64,000 nt of DNA from Bifidobacterium sp. ESL0763 (GTDB lineage Bacteria > Actinomycetota > Actinomycetes > Actinomycetales > Bifidobacteriaceae): NCBI RefSeq assembly GCF_029433395.1, contig NZ_JAQTHW010000001.1, positions 124,001 to 188,000 on the forward strand, in the 5' to 3' direction. The notes under the pieces are model-generated. The model searched no databases, was not told the DNA's origin, and saw only the letters and a program-made list of their open reading frames with translations. Below are positions 52,239 through 62,126 of this stretch, piece after piece. The first letter of the stretch is position 1, and each line of letters begins with the position of its first letter. Position numbers and translations under genes: made by a program.

Positions 52239-52394
52239 GGCTCACATTTTTTGAGGCGCTCGAAAAAATGTGAGTCGTGGGAATTTTTCGTGATGGCGGA
52301 AATCGTTGGAATTCCGCGGGTTTTAGCTCTGAGCAGATGTTCGATGATGTGCGTTTGACTCACTTTTTTTGGCGAGCCTCAAAAAATGTGAGTC
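52239..52394. repeat. Twin-hairpin element with conserved core, CTCACATTTTTT type, inside the ABC operon
   Basis: Hairpins 52239-52276 and 52357-52394 with arms GACTCACATTTTTT-like and AAAAAATGTGAGTC flank a core that shares CGTTGGAATTCCGCGG and TGTTCGAT..ACGTGCGTTT-like words with the element at 50040. It fills nearly the whole gap between ATPase and permease: it starts 21 bp before the permease ATG and ends 2 bp before the ATPase stop. Confidence 0.9.
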
Positions 52395-52396
52395 GC

Positions 52397-53563
52397 CTAT
52401 TTTGTTAGCTCAAGGAAAACGTCGTTCATCGTCCCCGGCCGGCACTCGAAATCGGCGACGAACGGCCGCGCCGCGTCGATGACGCCAAGGCATGCGTCGG
52501 CGTCCGGCAGCGAGAGATTGATATGGCTGAGGTCGGTGGTATTGCCGGTGCCCGGTGTGGGGACGTTCGCGGCGAGCGTTGGAACCACGGTCGCCGAGGA
52601 ATCATTGGAACGATCGAAATCGCTGGAATCGCCGGAATCCACGGTGCCGTTCTTAGTGGCTGCCATGCTGGGAGCGGAGGCGCACGCGGCATCGATTGCC
52701 GTGCCGGGGATGGCGGCGTGACGCATGGCGCCGGAATCCATATCGCGCATCTGCTCCGCCGCCAATCGGCCGTCACCACGTTCGGCAAGGTGCCGGCGGA
52801 TGGCGCTCGCGGCCTCCTGCCCAGTGCCGGGCCTGAGCGTGAGATTGAGCTGGTAATCGGCGTATCTGCCGATGAGTTCCTCCGCCGAACCGGAGGCCTT
52901 GATGCGCCCGTGGTCGATCAGATAGACCTGCCCGGCGTGCTCGGCCTCCTCGAGGTAGTGGGTGGTGAGCAGGATCGAGAGCCCGTTCTCGCCGCGCAGC
53001 CGGTTCATCAGCGACCAGAGCGCGTTGCGGGTGCCGATGTCGAGCCCGGTGGTCGGCTCGTCGAGCACGAGCAGGTCGGGATCGTTGATGAGCGCCCGCG
53101 CGATGTCGACCGACCGGCGCTGCCCGCCCGAAAGCGATCCGTAGCGCTGGCCGGCGAAGTCCTTGGCGCTCACGAGCTCGATGACCTCGTCGACGCGATG
53201 CCGCGGCAGGCCCCGGTAGAGCCGTGCCCGGGTCTCGAGGTTCTCGCGGGCGGTGAGCAGCGGATCGAGCACGCTCTGCTGGAACACGACGCCGATGGCG
53301 GGTCTGCGGGTGTGGCCGTCGCTGTGGCCGCGGCGGAGGACGTGACCGTGACCGTTGTCGCGCGCAATGTCGGGGAATTCGATCGACCCGGCGTCCGGTT
53401 CGGCGATGCCGATGAGCATCGATATCGTGGTGGATTTGCCCGCGCCGTTGTGGCCGATGACGGCGGTCAGCGACCCGCGCTCTATGTCGAGCGAGACGTC
53501 GTGGACGGCTTCGTGGCTTCCATAGAATTTCATCAGGTGACTGGCATGGAGCAATGTCGGCAT
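52397..53563 (-). CDS. ABC transporter ATP-binding protein
   Basis: A 388-residue ATPase. Walker A GHNGAGKST, Q-loop VVFQQSVLD, signature LSGGQRR, Walker B LLVLDEPTTG and H-loop TTHYLEE are intact. The C-terminal ~140 residues (after YADYQLNL) form the accessory domain of drug/exporter ATPases, interrupted by a Ser/Asp/Asn-rich insertion (DNA about 52540-52720) and ending NDVFLELTK. A small Asp/His/Gly insertion also lies before the Q-loop. First gene of the operon; ATG 53563 follows AAGGA by 9 bp. Confidence 0.92.
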   Translation of the reverse strand: MPTLLHASHLMKFYGSHEAVHDVSLDIERGSLTAVIGHNGAGKSTTISMLIGIAEPDAGSIEFPDIARDNGHGHVLRRGHSDGHTRRPAIGVVFQQSVLDPLLTARENLETRARLYRGLPRHRVDEVIELVSAKDFAGQRYGSLSGGQRRSVDIARALINDPDLLVLDEPTTGLDIGTRNALWSLMNRLRGENGLSILLTTHYLEEAEHAGQVYLIDHGRIKASGSAEELIGRYADYQLNLTLRPGTGQEAASAIRRHLAERGDGRLAAEQMRDMDSGAMRHAAIPGTAIDAACASAPSMAATKNGTVDSGDSSDFDRSNDSSATVVPTLAANVPTPGTGNTTDLSHINLSLPDADACLGVIDAARPFVADFECRPGTMNDVFLELTK

Positions 53564-53864
53564 GGTTGTCGTCCTTCGTACTGGTGTCGGATTGTTCTGG
53601 CGCAAGCCCGTTGCCGCAGGCTTGCCGATGACTCGATTGTGCCGCCGTCCGCGCCGGCGAGAAAGCCGAGGTCGACAACCGGTGCGGGCCGGCCGGCAAC
53701 CGGTCGAATGTCGCCGATGACCGGAGGCGGCGCGCTTGCGGTTGGGAGGCAGCGACTGATGATAATGTGTTTGCGATTGAGAAGATGGCGACTGGCGGTG
53801 ACGCGCTTGTAGTTGGAGCGGCGGCGACCGGAAGCGGCACAGTGGCGGTTGCTTTGGTCGACCA

Positions 53865-53973
53865 TGCGATGAACATTAGGGCTCCGCACGGTTTTGCTGA
53901 GTTTCATCGCATGCCAGATTGAGGATGCGAGCAAACTCAGGGTTTTCGGCCCGTTTCCCTGATTTTCATCGCA
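53865..53973. repeat. Double inverted repeat, TGCGATGAAAATCAGGG family, copy 2
   Basis: Outer arms TGCGATGAACATTAGGG (53865) and CCCTGATTTTCATCGCA (ending 53973); inner GCTGAGTTT...GCGAGCAAACTCAG. Left arm and inner arm are more diverged than in copy 1 (49899-50008). Confidence 0.82.
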
Positions 53974-54011
53974 TCGTCGATTGGAAGGCAGTGGCGGGCC
54001 AGTTGAGGATC

Positions 54012-54099
54012 CGTGGCGCATCGGCTAGGAACGTGACGCATCGGCTGGGAAGCCATGGCGCGTTGGCTGGGAAAGTCGTGGTGCATCGGCTGGAGAAGC
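54012..54099 (+). repeat. Four degenerate tandem repeats of 20-23 bp
   Basis: Units start at 54012, 54032, 54054 and 54077, consensus CGTGGCGCATCGGCTGGGAA. The remaining part of the gap 53564-54227 shows no gene. Confidence 0.75.
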
Positions 54100-54227
54100 C
54101 GTGACTTGCTGTTGGCAGGTTGTGGCGAGTCGGTTGGTGCCGCTTGGGGTTTGCGCCGAACGGGCGCGCTCGCGGCTGTGTGCTAGACTCTTCACTTGCG
54201 TGCGCTTGCGAATGCGGGCGCTGTGCT

Positions 54228-54298
54228 GCGGATGTAGTTCATCGGTAGAATGGAAGCTTCCCAAGCTTCAGAGGCGGGTTCGACTCCCGTCATCCGCT
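54228..54298 (+). tRNA. tRNA-Gly (CCC)
   Basis: Acceptor GCGGATG pairs with CATCCGC; D-arm GTTCATCGGTAGAAT; anticodon loop TTCCCAA gives CCC; T-arm GCGGGTTCGACTCCCGT; discriminator T. 71 nt, CCA not encoded. Confidence 0.96.
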
Positions 54299-54478
54299 CT
54301 TTCCAATCCTGATTAATCCGTTCGAACTCTTGCTTTCCGATGTTTTAGATATGGGAACGAAGCAAGAAAATCGCCACGTGGTCGATACGTCATATGCGGC
54401 TGTCGCTTGGTAACTGCCTTTGACTTTACTGATTGTCCGCTCGTCCATTACCGATTGACCGTCGTGCGGAGACATGAA

Positions 54479-54517
54479 AAAGACCCATCCTTCGGCGATT
54501 GTCGTGGATGGGTCTTT
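54479..54517 (-). terminator. Rho-independent terminator of the secreted protein gene
   Basis: AAAGACCCATCC (54479-54490) pairs with GGATGGGTCTTT (54506-54517); on the minus strand the stem ends in TTTTT. Confidence 0.9.
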
Positions 54518-54557
54518 GCGTCAATACCGCATTTCGCGGATTGGTCGGTCGCCTGTC

Positions 54558-55142
54558 TCAGAGGCGATCGGGGCCTAGGGCGTGGTGGCAGGGAGACATG
54601 GAATCGTTCCTGTTGCCCATGATCATGAACGCGCACACGATGGCGACGAGCAGCAGCAGGAATCCGCACAGCGGGAGAATGCCCCTGACCGGCGTCTTCG
54701 CCTCGCTCACGGCCTGCAGGCCGGTGCAGCTGTCGGTCGTGAGCTCCACCGATTGGTTCCGGGAAGTGGAGACCGTGCAGCTGTCGTTGCGCGAATCGGG
54801 CCGCTCCAGCTTCTGGTCGCCGGTCTGCGGATCCGGGGCCGGTGATGGCGCGGGGCTTGGGGCCGGCGTCTGGGTCTGGCCGTCGCTGCCGTTGGTCGTG
54901 TTGTCCGGAGTGCCCGTGTTCGTGTCCGCATCCGAGTCCACATCGCCGGGCTGCGCGCTGTCGCCTTCCGTGCCCTGCGTCTGCACGGCCGGTGCGATCT
55001 GTGCCGCCTTGGCGACCTGCGTGGCTTGCGCGGCGCCCCCGAAGTAGGGTTGCTCGGCCGCGCTGGCCGATGAGAATGCCGGTGTCGCCAGCATGGCCAG
55101 GCCCGCGAACGCGGCGGCGAGTGCCTTGATGACTTCCTTCAT
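54558..55142 (-). CDS. Secreted, membrane-anchored protein of unknown function
   Basis: A 194-residue protein I do not recognise. Signal peptide MKEVIKALAAAFAGLAMLAT, cleavage near residue 28 (ASAA). A Thr/Asp/Gly/Pro-rich stalk with APSPAPSPAPDP follows, then a short domain with two DSCT motifs (NDSCTVSTS and TDSCTGLQA) that could form a disulfide, then a C-terminal TM helix (LPLCGFLLLLVAIVCAFMIM) and a short cytoplasmic tail. No LPXTG, so it is anchored by the TM. Start ATG 55142 follows GGGGAG. Alone between tRNA-Gly and an AT-rich gap. Confidence 0.75.
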   Translation of the reverse strand: MKEVIKALAAAFAGLAMLATPAFSSASAAEQPYFGGAAQATQVAKAAQIAPAVQTQGTEGDSAQPGDVDSDADTNTGTPDNTTNGSDGQTQTPAPSPAPSPAPDPQTGDQKLERPDSRNDSCTVSTSRNQSVELTTDSCTGLQAVSEAKTPVRGILPLCGFLLLLVAIVCAFMIMGNRNDSMSPCHHALGPDRL

Positions 55143-55803
55143 TGTTCTCCCCACATGTCAAACCACCGTGGCCGCGCGGTCTTTAGCCGACGCAAAGCCA
55201 CGAAAAGTAAATATGTTGCAATACTAACGTGTTTTTGCGTTGATTGTGTGTCGACGTGCGGCGCGCTTCGGGCGGGGTTTCGCCCGCTTTTGAAGGGGAG
55301 CCGTGGCCTTTACCCTTCGAGTGTCAACATTGCCGTCTTTTGCGCTTTTTCGTCGGTTAATTACGACATATATCGTTTGAAAGCAAGTGTTTTCAGGCGC
55401 TTGACGATGAAAATGCCATGTTTTTGTCCATCGCTTGATGCCCGTAGGTGGTTTCTTTGTGTTTTTGCCCTTTGGTTTTACGGTTTCGTGGTTTTTACGG
55501 GCTGTGGACTTTTCTTTTTTCGAACAATATGTCATGTTATAAAATACGCTAAAAGCGTAAAACGTGATATGCTCCCTGTGCTTTCATGCCGTATCGGCGC
55601 ATGAACGCGTAGCGTCCGGCCCTTTCCGTCGCTGCAGCCGAACGTGATTTGCCCCTTGCTTTTCAGCATGCCGAGAGATAAACTATCAACGTATCTTTAC
55701 GCCGTGTATCGGTGGCCTGTGTCGCCGGTGGGTTAACAAGGCGTGACCACTTGCTTGGCCGCGCATCTTGTGTGGCCCGGCATCTACACGCGCAAGGAGA
55801 ATC
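55143..55803. other. Intergenic region with T-rich plus strand
   Basis: 661 bp; from about 55197 to 55570 the plus strand is T-rich and low in GC, unlike flanking genes. An open frame of 149 codons at 55155-55604 and one on the other strand have no protein-like features. TATAAAAT near 55538-55545 and ACGCTAAAAGCGT at about 55546-55558 are possible promoter and operator pieces for the P-type ATPase gene (weak). Confidence 0.45.
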
Positions 55804-58764
55804 ATGCGGGTCATCGCAAAAATCGCCGGGCTATGTCGCCAGGTACCTATGCTTCCCATCACCATCGTGGCCGTGCTGCCGGTGGCGTTGCTATGGAACT
55901 ATCGCCCTTGGAACCCCTTGGGCAGCTGGAGCGAATCACCGTGGCCGCTGGACCCGTCGGTCGGCCAGATCGTCGTGGTGCTGCTGGTCGCTTATTCCGT
56001 CATCGACTCGATCAGGGGCATGGTCGCCTCGCTCAAGGAGGGCCACGTCGGCATCGATGTGCTTGCGATACTGGCGCTGCTTTCCACGCTGTGGGTGCAG
56101 GAATACTGGGCCGCCTGGGCCGTGGTGCTCATGATCTGGTCGGGGGAGGCCATCGAGCGGTTCGCGCAGACCAAGGCCGAGGGCAACCTGAGCGCGCTGG
56201 TCGCCGCCGCCCCGCAGATGGCGCACGTCTCGGACCTGCCGGGCGTGCGGGCTGGAGAATTCGGCGATACCGTGCAAGCCGCTGGAAGCGCCGAGGCCTC
56301 CGATGGCGGTGATGATGAGGCAAGCCATGCCCGCCGCGACGAAGACGAAAGCAATACTCATGGTGGCAATGACGCAGGCGAAAAATCTGGGAATGCCGAT
56401 TTCTCCGATAGGCCAGCCAACCTTGACGTTTCGAATACCTCTGGTGTTCCGAGCAACCCTGACGGTTCCGGCGGTTCCGACGGTTTCGATGATTCGGATA
56501 CCCTCAATGATGCAGATGATTCCGAGGCTTCCGATGCCTTCAATGCTTCCGGGGCTTCCAACGATTCCAATACCTCTAATGCCTCCAACGCCTCCGGCGA
56601 AGCGCGGCTCGCATTGCTGTTCGCCGGTACCGACAAGCGCCTGGCCGACGGCTTCCGCGCAACGCTGCCGCCGACCCTGCCTCGTGCGGACGCGCGCGCT
56701 CTGGGCGATAACCTCTGCATGGTCGACGCCGACGACTGCACCTGCGAGCTCGCCTCGGTGGCCAGGGACGGCGGTGCGCACGGCGTCGGGAATAACGGTG
56801 CCGATTCCCGGAATCAAAAGAGGTCGCGCAAGGCAAGCCCGCTTCGCGCCGGTTCGTTGGGCCGCCACACCTTCGTCGGTGGCTCGTTGGCCAGGGCCTC
56901 GCAGGCCTCGCGAACCATGGAGCCCCAGGCCTCGCGCGACGCGCATTTCCACACTGTCCCCGTCGACCAGGTGAGGCTCGGCGACGTGTTGGTGGTGCTG
57001 CCCGGCGAGACGGTGCCGGTGGACGGCAAGCTGCTGAGTGGCACGGCCACGCTCGACCTGAGCGCCATCAACGGCGAGCCCCTGCCGCGCACCGTGTTCG
57101 CCGGCGCCCGCGTCATGTCGGGAGCGGTCAACGGCTCCACCATGGTGATGATTCGCGCCACGCAGCTGGCCGGCGACTCGCAGTACCAGCGCACCATGCA
57201 GCTCGTCGATTCCGCGCGGTCCTCGCGCGCGCCGGTGGTCAAGACCGCCGACGTGCTCGCCGTGCCCTTCACGATCATCTCCCTGATCATCGGCATCGCC
57301 GCATGGGTCGTTTCCGGCACCCCGGAACGCTTCGCGCAGGTGCTCGTGCTGGCCACGCCCTGCCCGCTGCTCATCGCCGCGCCGGTGGCCTACATGGCCG
57401 GCACCGGGCGGCTCGCAAAGGCCGGCATCCTCGCCAAGACGCAGGAGGTGCTCGAGAATCTTGGCAAGGTCTCGCACGTCTTCTTCGACAAGACGGGCAC
57501 GCTGACGGTCACCCGGCCGCAGGTCGTGCGCGTGGACGTGCCGGACGGGGCGCGCGAGAGCCTGCCGGAAGCGCTGGGGCTGGAATCGGACGCACATGAA
57601 CCTGCCTCATCGGCGCGACTCGAGGCCACCATCCTGGAGCTGGCCGCGGTCGTGGAGACGTATTCGGTCCATATCCTCGCGCAAGGCATCGTCGCCGCCG
57701 GGGCCGCCGCGTCGAAGAAGCTGCACGACGGCCACACGGCTTTCCCGGTGGTCAAGGACGTTGACGAGAATGCCGGCAACGGCGTGCAGGGCACGGTTGA
57801 AGGCCATACCGTACGCGTGGGCCGGCTCGGCTATGCGCTGGAAGGCCACAGCGATGACGTTGCGGGCGTTGGCGCCGGCGCCTCCGATTTGGCCTCCACG
57901 CGCTCGCAGAAGGCCGACGGCAATGGTCACCGTCACGGCGTCGGCATCGATGCGCACCGGACCAGTGCGCCCGCGGCTGGTGATGCTCGACTGATCGATG
58001 GTGTCGGTTCTGCGGCCGCGGGCGATACCGACGTCTCTGCCGCCGATTCTGCCGACGCACTGTTCCCGGCCTCGCGGTTCAAGGCTCGCGCCGCCGACGA
58101 GATGGCCGCTTATGTGGCGGTCGATGGCGTTCTCGCCGCCCGCATCGTGCTGCGTGACGTGCCGCGCGGCAACGCCCGCGAATCGTTGCGGCGCCTGCGT
58201 TCCATGGGGGTCGACGAGGTGACGATGGTGACCGGCGACTCCCGCGATTCCGCCGAGGTGATCGCCGCCGAGGTGGGCATCGACGACGTCCGCGCCGACC
58301 TGCTGCCGCAAGACAAGGTCGCCGCGGTCAAGGAGGCCTCGCACGAGACGTTGCGGCGTCCGGCGAAGGTCGAGACGTTCCTCGACGCGCTATCCGGCCA
58401 GCCCAGGCCGCGCCCGATCTCGGTGATGGTGGGCGACGGCGTCAACGACGCGCCGGTTCTGGCGGCCGCCGACATCGGCATCGCGATGACCGACGGCACC
58501 TCCACCGCCGCCTCGCAGACCGCCCAGGTGGTCATCATGAACGACGACATCGCCGACGTGCCACGCGCCATCGCCATCGCCCGCCAGACCAAGCGCACCA
58601 TGCTGCAGGCCGTGGTCACCGGCCTCGGGCTGGCGCTGGTCTGCATGGTCGCCGCCGCGTTCGACCTCATTCCCGTGGTCGTCGGCGCGTTCATGCAGGA
58701 GGGCATCGACGTCGTCTCGATCCTCTGGGCGCTCACCGCGCTGAGGGAACGCGACGGCCAATAG
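55804..58764 (+). CDS. P1B-type heavy-metal-transporting ATPase with large insertions
   Basis: A 986-residue metal P-type ATPase. TM pairs at the N-terminus (PITIVAVLPVALLWNY; IVVVLLVAYSVIDSI), actuator domain with INGEPLPRT, metal-site helix LATPCPLLIAAPVAYM, phosphorylation site FFDKTGTLTVT, hinge MVGDGVNDAPVLAAADIGIAM and two final TM helices. Its TPC metal motif differs from the CPC of copper/zinc pumps. Residues about 140-268 are a Ser/Asp/Asn/Gly-rich insertion and a second polar insertion lies near DNA 57870-58070. Two normally conserved spots differ: TGE is NGE, and the HP locus reads SVHILA. No N-terminal metal-binding domain. ATG 55804 follows AAGGAG. Confidence 0.92.
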   Translation: MRVIAKIAGLCRQVPMLPITIVAVLPVALLWNYRPWNPLGSWSESPWPLDPSVGQIVVVLLVAYSVIDSIRGMVASLKEGHVGIDVLAILALLSTLWVQEYWAAWAVVLMIWSGEAIERFAQTKAEGNLSALVAAAPQMAHVSDLPGVRAGEFGDTVQAAGSAEASDGGDDEASHARRDEDESNTHGGNDAGEKSGNADFSDRPANLDVSNTSGVPSNPDGSGGSDGFDDSDTLNDADDSEASDAFNASGASNDSNTSNASNASGEARLALLFAGTDKRLADGFRATLPPTLPRADARALGDNLCMVDADDCTCELASVARDGGAHGVGNNGADSRNQKRSRKASPLRAGSLGRHTFVGGSLARASQASRTMEPQASRDAHFHTVPVDQVRLGDVLVVLPGETVPVDGKLLSGTATLDLSAINGEPLPRTVFAGARVMSGAVNGSTMVMIRATQLAGDSQYQRTMQLVDSARSSRAPVVKTADVLAVPFTIISLIIGIAAWVVSGTPERFAQVLVLATPCPLLIAAPVAYMAGTGRLAKAGILAKTQEVLENLGKVSHVFFDKTGTLTVTRPQVVRVDVPDGARESLPEALGLESDAHEPASSARLEATILELAAVVETYSVHILAQGIVAAGAAASKKLHDGHTAFPVVKDVDENAGNGVQGTVEGHTVRVGRLGYALEGHSDDVAGVGAGASDLASTRSQKADGNGHRHGVGIDAHRTSAPAAGDARLIDGVGSAAAGDTDVSAADSADALFPASRFKARAADEMAAYVAVDGVLAARIVLRDVPRGNARESLRRLRSMGVDEVTMVTGDSRDSAEVIAAEVGIDDVRADLLPQDKVAAVKEASHETLRRPAKVETFLDALSGQPRPRPISVMVGDGVNDAPVLAAADIGIAMTDGTSTAASQTAQVVIMNDDIADVPRAIAIARQTKRTMLQAVVTGLGLALVCMVAAAFDLIPVVVGAFMQEGIDVVSILWALTALRERDGQ

Positions 58765-59058
58765 CCGCATCCAGTAGTCGCATAAATAAGTAGACAATAA
58801 GGAGTGCCCGAGTCGCGTCGGTTTCGGCCAAGGTGACCGTTGCGATACTGGCAATTGGTATTGGTATCGCAGTCATCTTGGCCTCGGCCGTGCTGAGGTG
58901 TGGTCGGCGATGCCGTCAGCCTCGGTTTCGTTGATGCCTTGCCGATTCATGCCAGTGCCGAAGGTCCCGGCGATTCCGTCGCCAACGCCTTCGCCGGCAA
59001 CGATGCGAATAGTGGCCCCGGAATCGCCCGCGGTCATGGTGGCACTCATAATGGAGAC
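58765..59058. other. Intergenic region before fba
   Basis: 294 bp. The fba reading frame stays open from 58900 but the extra 53 codons are low-complexity and lack a ribosome site. CGGTTTCGGCCAAGGTGACC and GGTATTGGTATCGC may be promoter parts; nothing definite. Confidence 0.35.
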
Positions 59059-60150
59059 ATGACCATTGCTACCCCGGAACGTTATGCGCAGATGTTGGAT
59101 TCGGCTCGACGCGGCGGTTACGCCTACCCCGCGATCAACGTGACGAGCACGCAGACGCTCAACGCCGCGCTGCAGGGCTTCGCCGAGGCAGATTCAGACG
59201 GCATCATCCAGGTGTCGGTCGGCGGCGCCTCCTATTTTTCCGGCAGCCGCGTCAACGACCGCGTGGTCGGCTCGCTCGCCTTCGCCGCCTTCGCGCACGA
59301 GGTGGCGGCGCGCTACCCCCATATCTCCATCGCGCTGCACACCGACCATTGCGCCAAGCCGTACCTCGACAGCTGGGTGGTCCCGCTGCTGGTGCGCGAG
59401 GCCGAGCAGGTGGCGCATGGCGAGGATCCGGCGTTCCAGTCGCATATGTGGGACGGCTCCACGGTGCCGCTGGGCGAGAACCTTGACATCGCCTCGAAGC
59501 TTCTGGAACGTTCCGCCGCGGCGCGCACCGTGCTCGAGATCGAGATCGGCGCGGTCGGTGGCGAGGAGGACGGCCACCGCGCCGGCGTCGACGCCAAGCT
59601 CTATTCCACGCCCGCCGACGGCCTCGAGGTCGCGCGCAGGCTTGGGCTGGGCGAGCGCGGTGCCTACATGGCCGCGTTCACCTTCGGCAACGTGCACGGC
59701 GCCTACAAGCCCGGCGTGGTGAAGCTGCGCCCGAGGCTGCTGCAGGAGATCCAGCACGAGGTGGCGGACGCCGTGCGCGACGGTTCGCTGGGCGGCGGCT
59801 CGGTTTCCGGCAACGGCGACAATGCCAGCGCCCCGGATTTCCCCGACAACAAGCCGTTCGCGCTGGTGTTCCACGGCGGTTCCGGCTCCACCCGCGAGGA
59901 GATCGCGGAGGCGGTGCGCTACGGCGTGGTGAAGATGAACATCGACACCGACACGCAGTACGCCTTCACCCGCGCCATCGCCGGCCACATGTTCCGCCAT
60001 TACGATTCCGTGCTCAAAGTCGACGGCGAGGTGGGCGAGAAGAAGTACTACGACCCGCGCTCGTGGGGCCGCGAGGGTGAGGACGCCATGGCCAGGCGCG
60101 TCGTCGAGGCCTGCGTCGAGCTTGGCAGCGCCGGCAAGGCCCTCAAGTAG
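59059..60150 (+). CDS. fba: Class II fructose-bisphosphate aldolase
   Basis: A 363-residue zinc aldolase. Zn ligands and active-site blocks: ALHTDHCAKPYLD (Asp and His), LEIEIGAVGGEEDG, FTFGNVHGAYKPG and LVFHGGSGSTREE, then KMNIDTDTQYAFTR. It interconverts fructose 1,6-bisphosphate and two triose phosphates. In bifidobacteria, which use the phosphoketolase bypass, it serves mainly gluconeogenic flow (family knowledge, if the genus is right). A small Gly/Ser/Asn/Asp insertion (GSLGGGSVSGNGDNASAPD) is present. ATG 59059 has GGAG only 2 bp away, so translation may begin from an unusual context. Confidence 0.95.
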   Translation: MTIATPERYAQMLDSARRGGYAYPAINVTSTQTLNAALQGFAEADSDGIIQVSVGGASYFSGSRVNDRVVGSLAFAAFAHEVAARYPHISIALHTDHCAKPYLDSWVVPLLVREAEQVAHGEDPAFQSHMWDGSTVPLGENLDIASKLLERSAAARTVLEIEIGAVGGEEDGHRAGVDAKLYSTPADGLEVARRLGLGERGAYMAAFTFGNVHGAYKPGVVKLRPRLLQEIQHEVADAVRDGSLGGGSVSGNGDNASAPDFPDNKPFALVFHGGSGSTREEIAEAVRYGVVKMNIDTDTQYAFTRAIAGHMFRHYDSVLKVDGEVGEKKYYDPRSWGREGEDAMARRVVEACVELGSAGKALK

Positions 60151-60253
60151 TTCGGCTTCCGCCTCCGTGCGGCGGTTGATGCGCGTTGCGTGGATCGCTG
60201 CCTTGGGCATTAAGTAGGTGCATCGGGCGTTCAATGGATAAACGCGACCTAGC

Positions 60254-60467
60254 GGCGTACAAGGTCCTGTTTCTCCACAATAGGGCATATGCGAGTGGAG
60301 AAACGGGTTCTGGTGGCATACAAGGTCCGGTTTCTCCGCAATAAGACATACACGAGTGGAGAAACGTGTCCTGACGGTGGGCAAGGTCCTGTTTCTTCAC
60401 GGTGACAGGGGAATGAGTGAGGAAACAGAATCTGGTGGCGTATGAGATTACGTTTTTCCACAGTGAC
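60254..60467 (+). repeat. Four-unit repeat, period about 61 bp, with GTTTCTCCAC hairpins
   Basis: GGCGTACAAGGTCC-type words begin near 60254, 60315, 60376 and 60437, each followed by GTTTCTCCAC and, about 16 bp on, GTGGAGAAAC, so every unit folds into a hairpin; the last unit is degraded. Same family as 43994-44124. Confidence 0.85.
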
Positions 60468-60616
60468 GATTCGGAAGGCTGGGCATGGCGGACAATGGTG
60501 CGGTGGATGCCGTCGACCACCGGTCCGGCAAGTCGGCGCCAAGCCCGCCCTCACTTCGGTATAGGCGTGACGGTACGCTGATAACGGCGAAATAACGCGA
60601 ATCTCGGGAGGTTACT

Positions 60617-61918
<1,302 letters not shown>

Positions 61919-61942
61919 GCATGAGGATGCGATGATCTGATT

Positions 61943-62051
61943 CCGCCATAAATGGGCCGCTGGCGAGCAGTGAGCGGCTCGTTTATGGCGGGTTCTTATA
62001 ATTGCGCCATTTTTGGGCTGCTGACGGATGCTCAGTGGCTTGTTTATGGCG
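61943..62051. repeat. Paired-hairpin repeat, CGCCATAAA family, copy 2
   Basis: Hairpins 61943-61991 (CCGCCATAAA...TTTATGGCGG) and 62004-62051 (GCGCCATTTT...TTTATGGCGT, decayed) with a TTATAATT spacer as in copy 1 at 36794-36903. It begins 24 bp after the purA stop. Confidence 0.9.
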
Positions 62052-62126
62052 TAATTTAACGATTGGGCGAAGATTGACAGGCGGCTGGCAGGCGGCTGTC
62101 AGATAGTCGGAAAGGACTGGCGGCAG

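Noticed and set aside
54228-55600. Genomic island integrated at tRNA-Gly
   Set aside because: No integrase and no repeated copy of the tRNA 3' end found in the window.
55155-55604. 149-codon open frame in the T-rich gap
   Set aside because: Composition follows the T-rich DNA (Phe/Cys/Arg), with no start context; considered non-coding.
60254-60467. Four-unit 61 bp repeat as a CRISPR array
   Set aside because: The whole unit including the supposed spacer is repeated, so there are no unique spacers.
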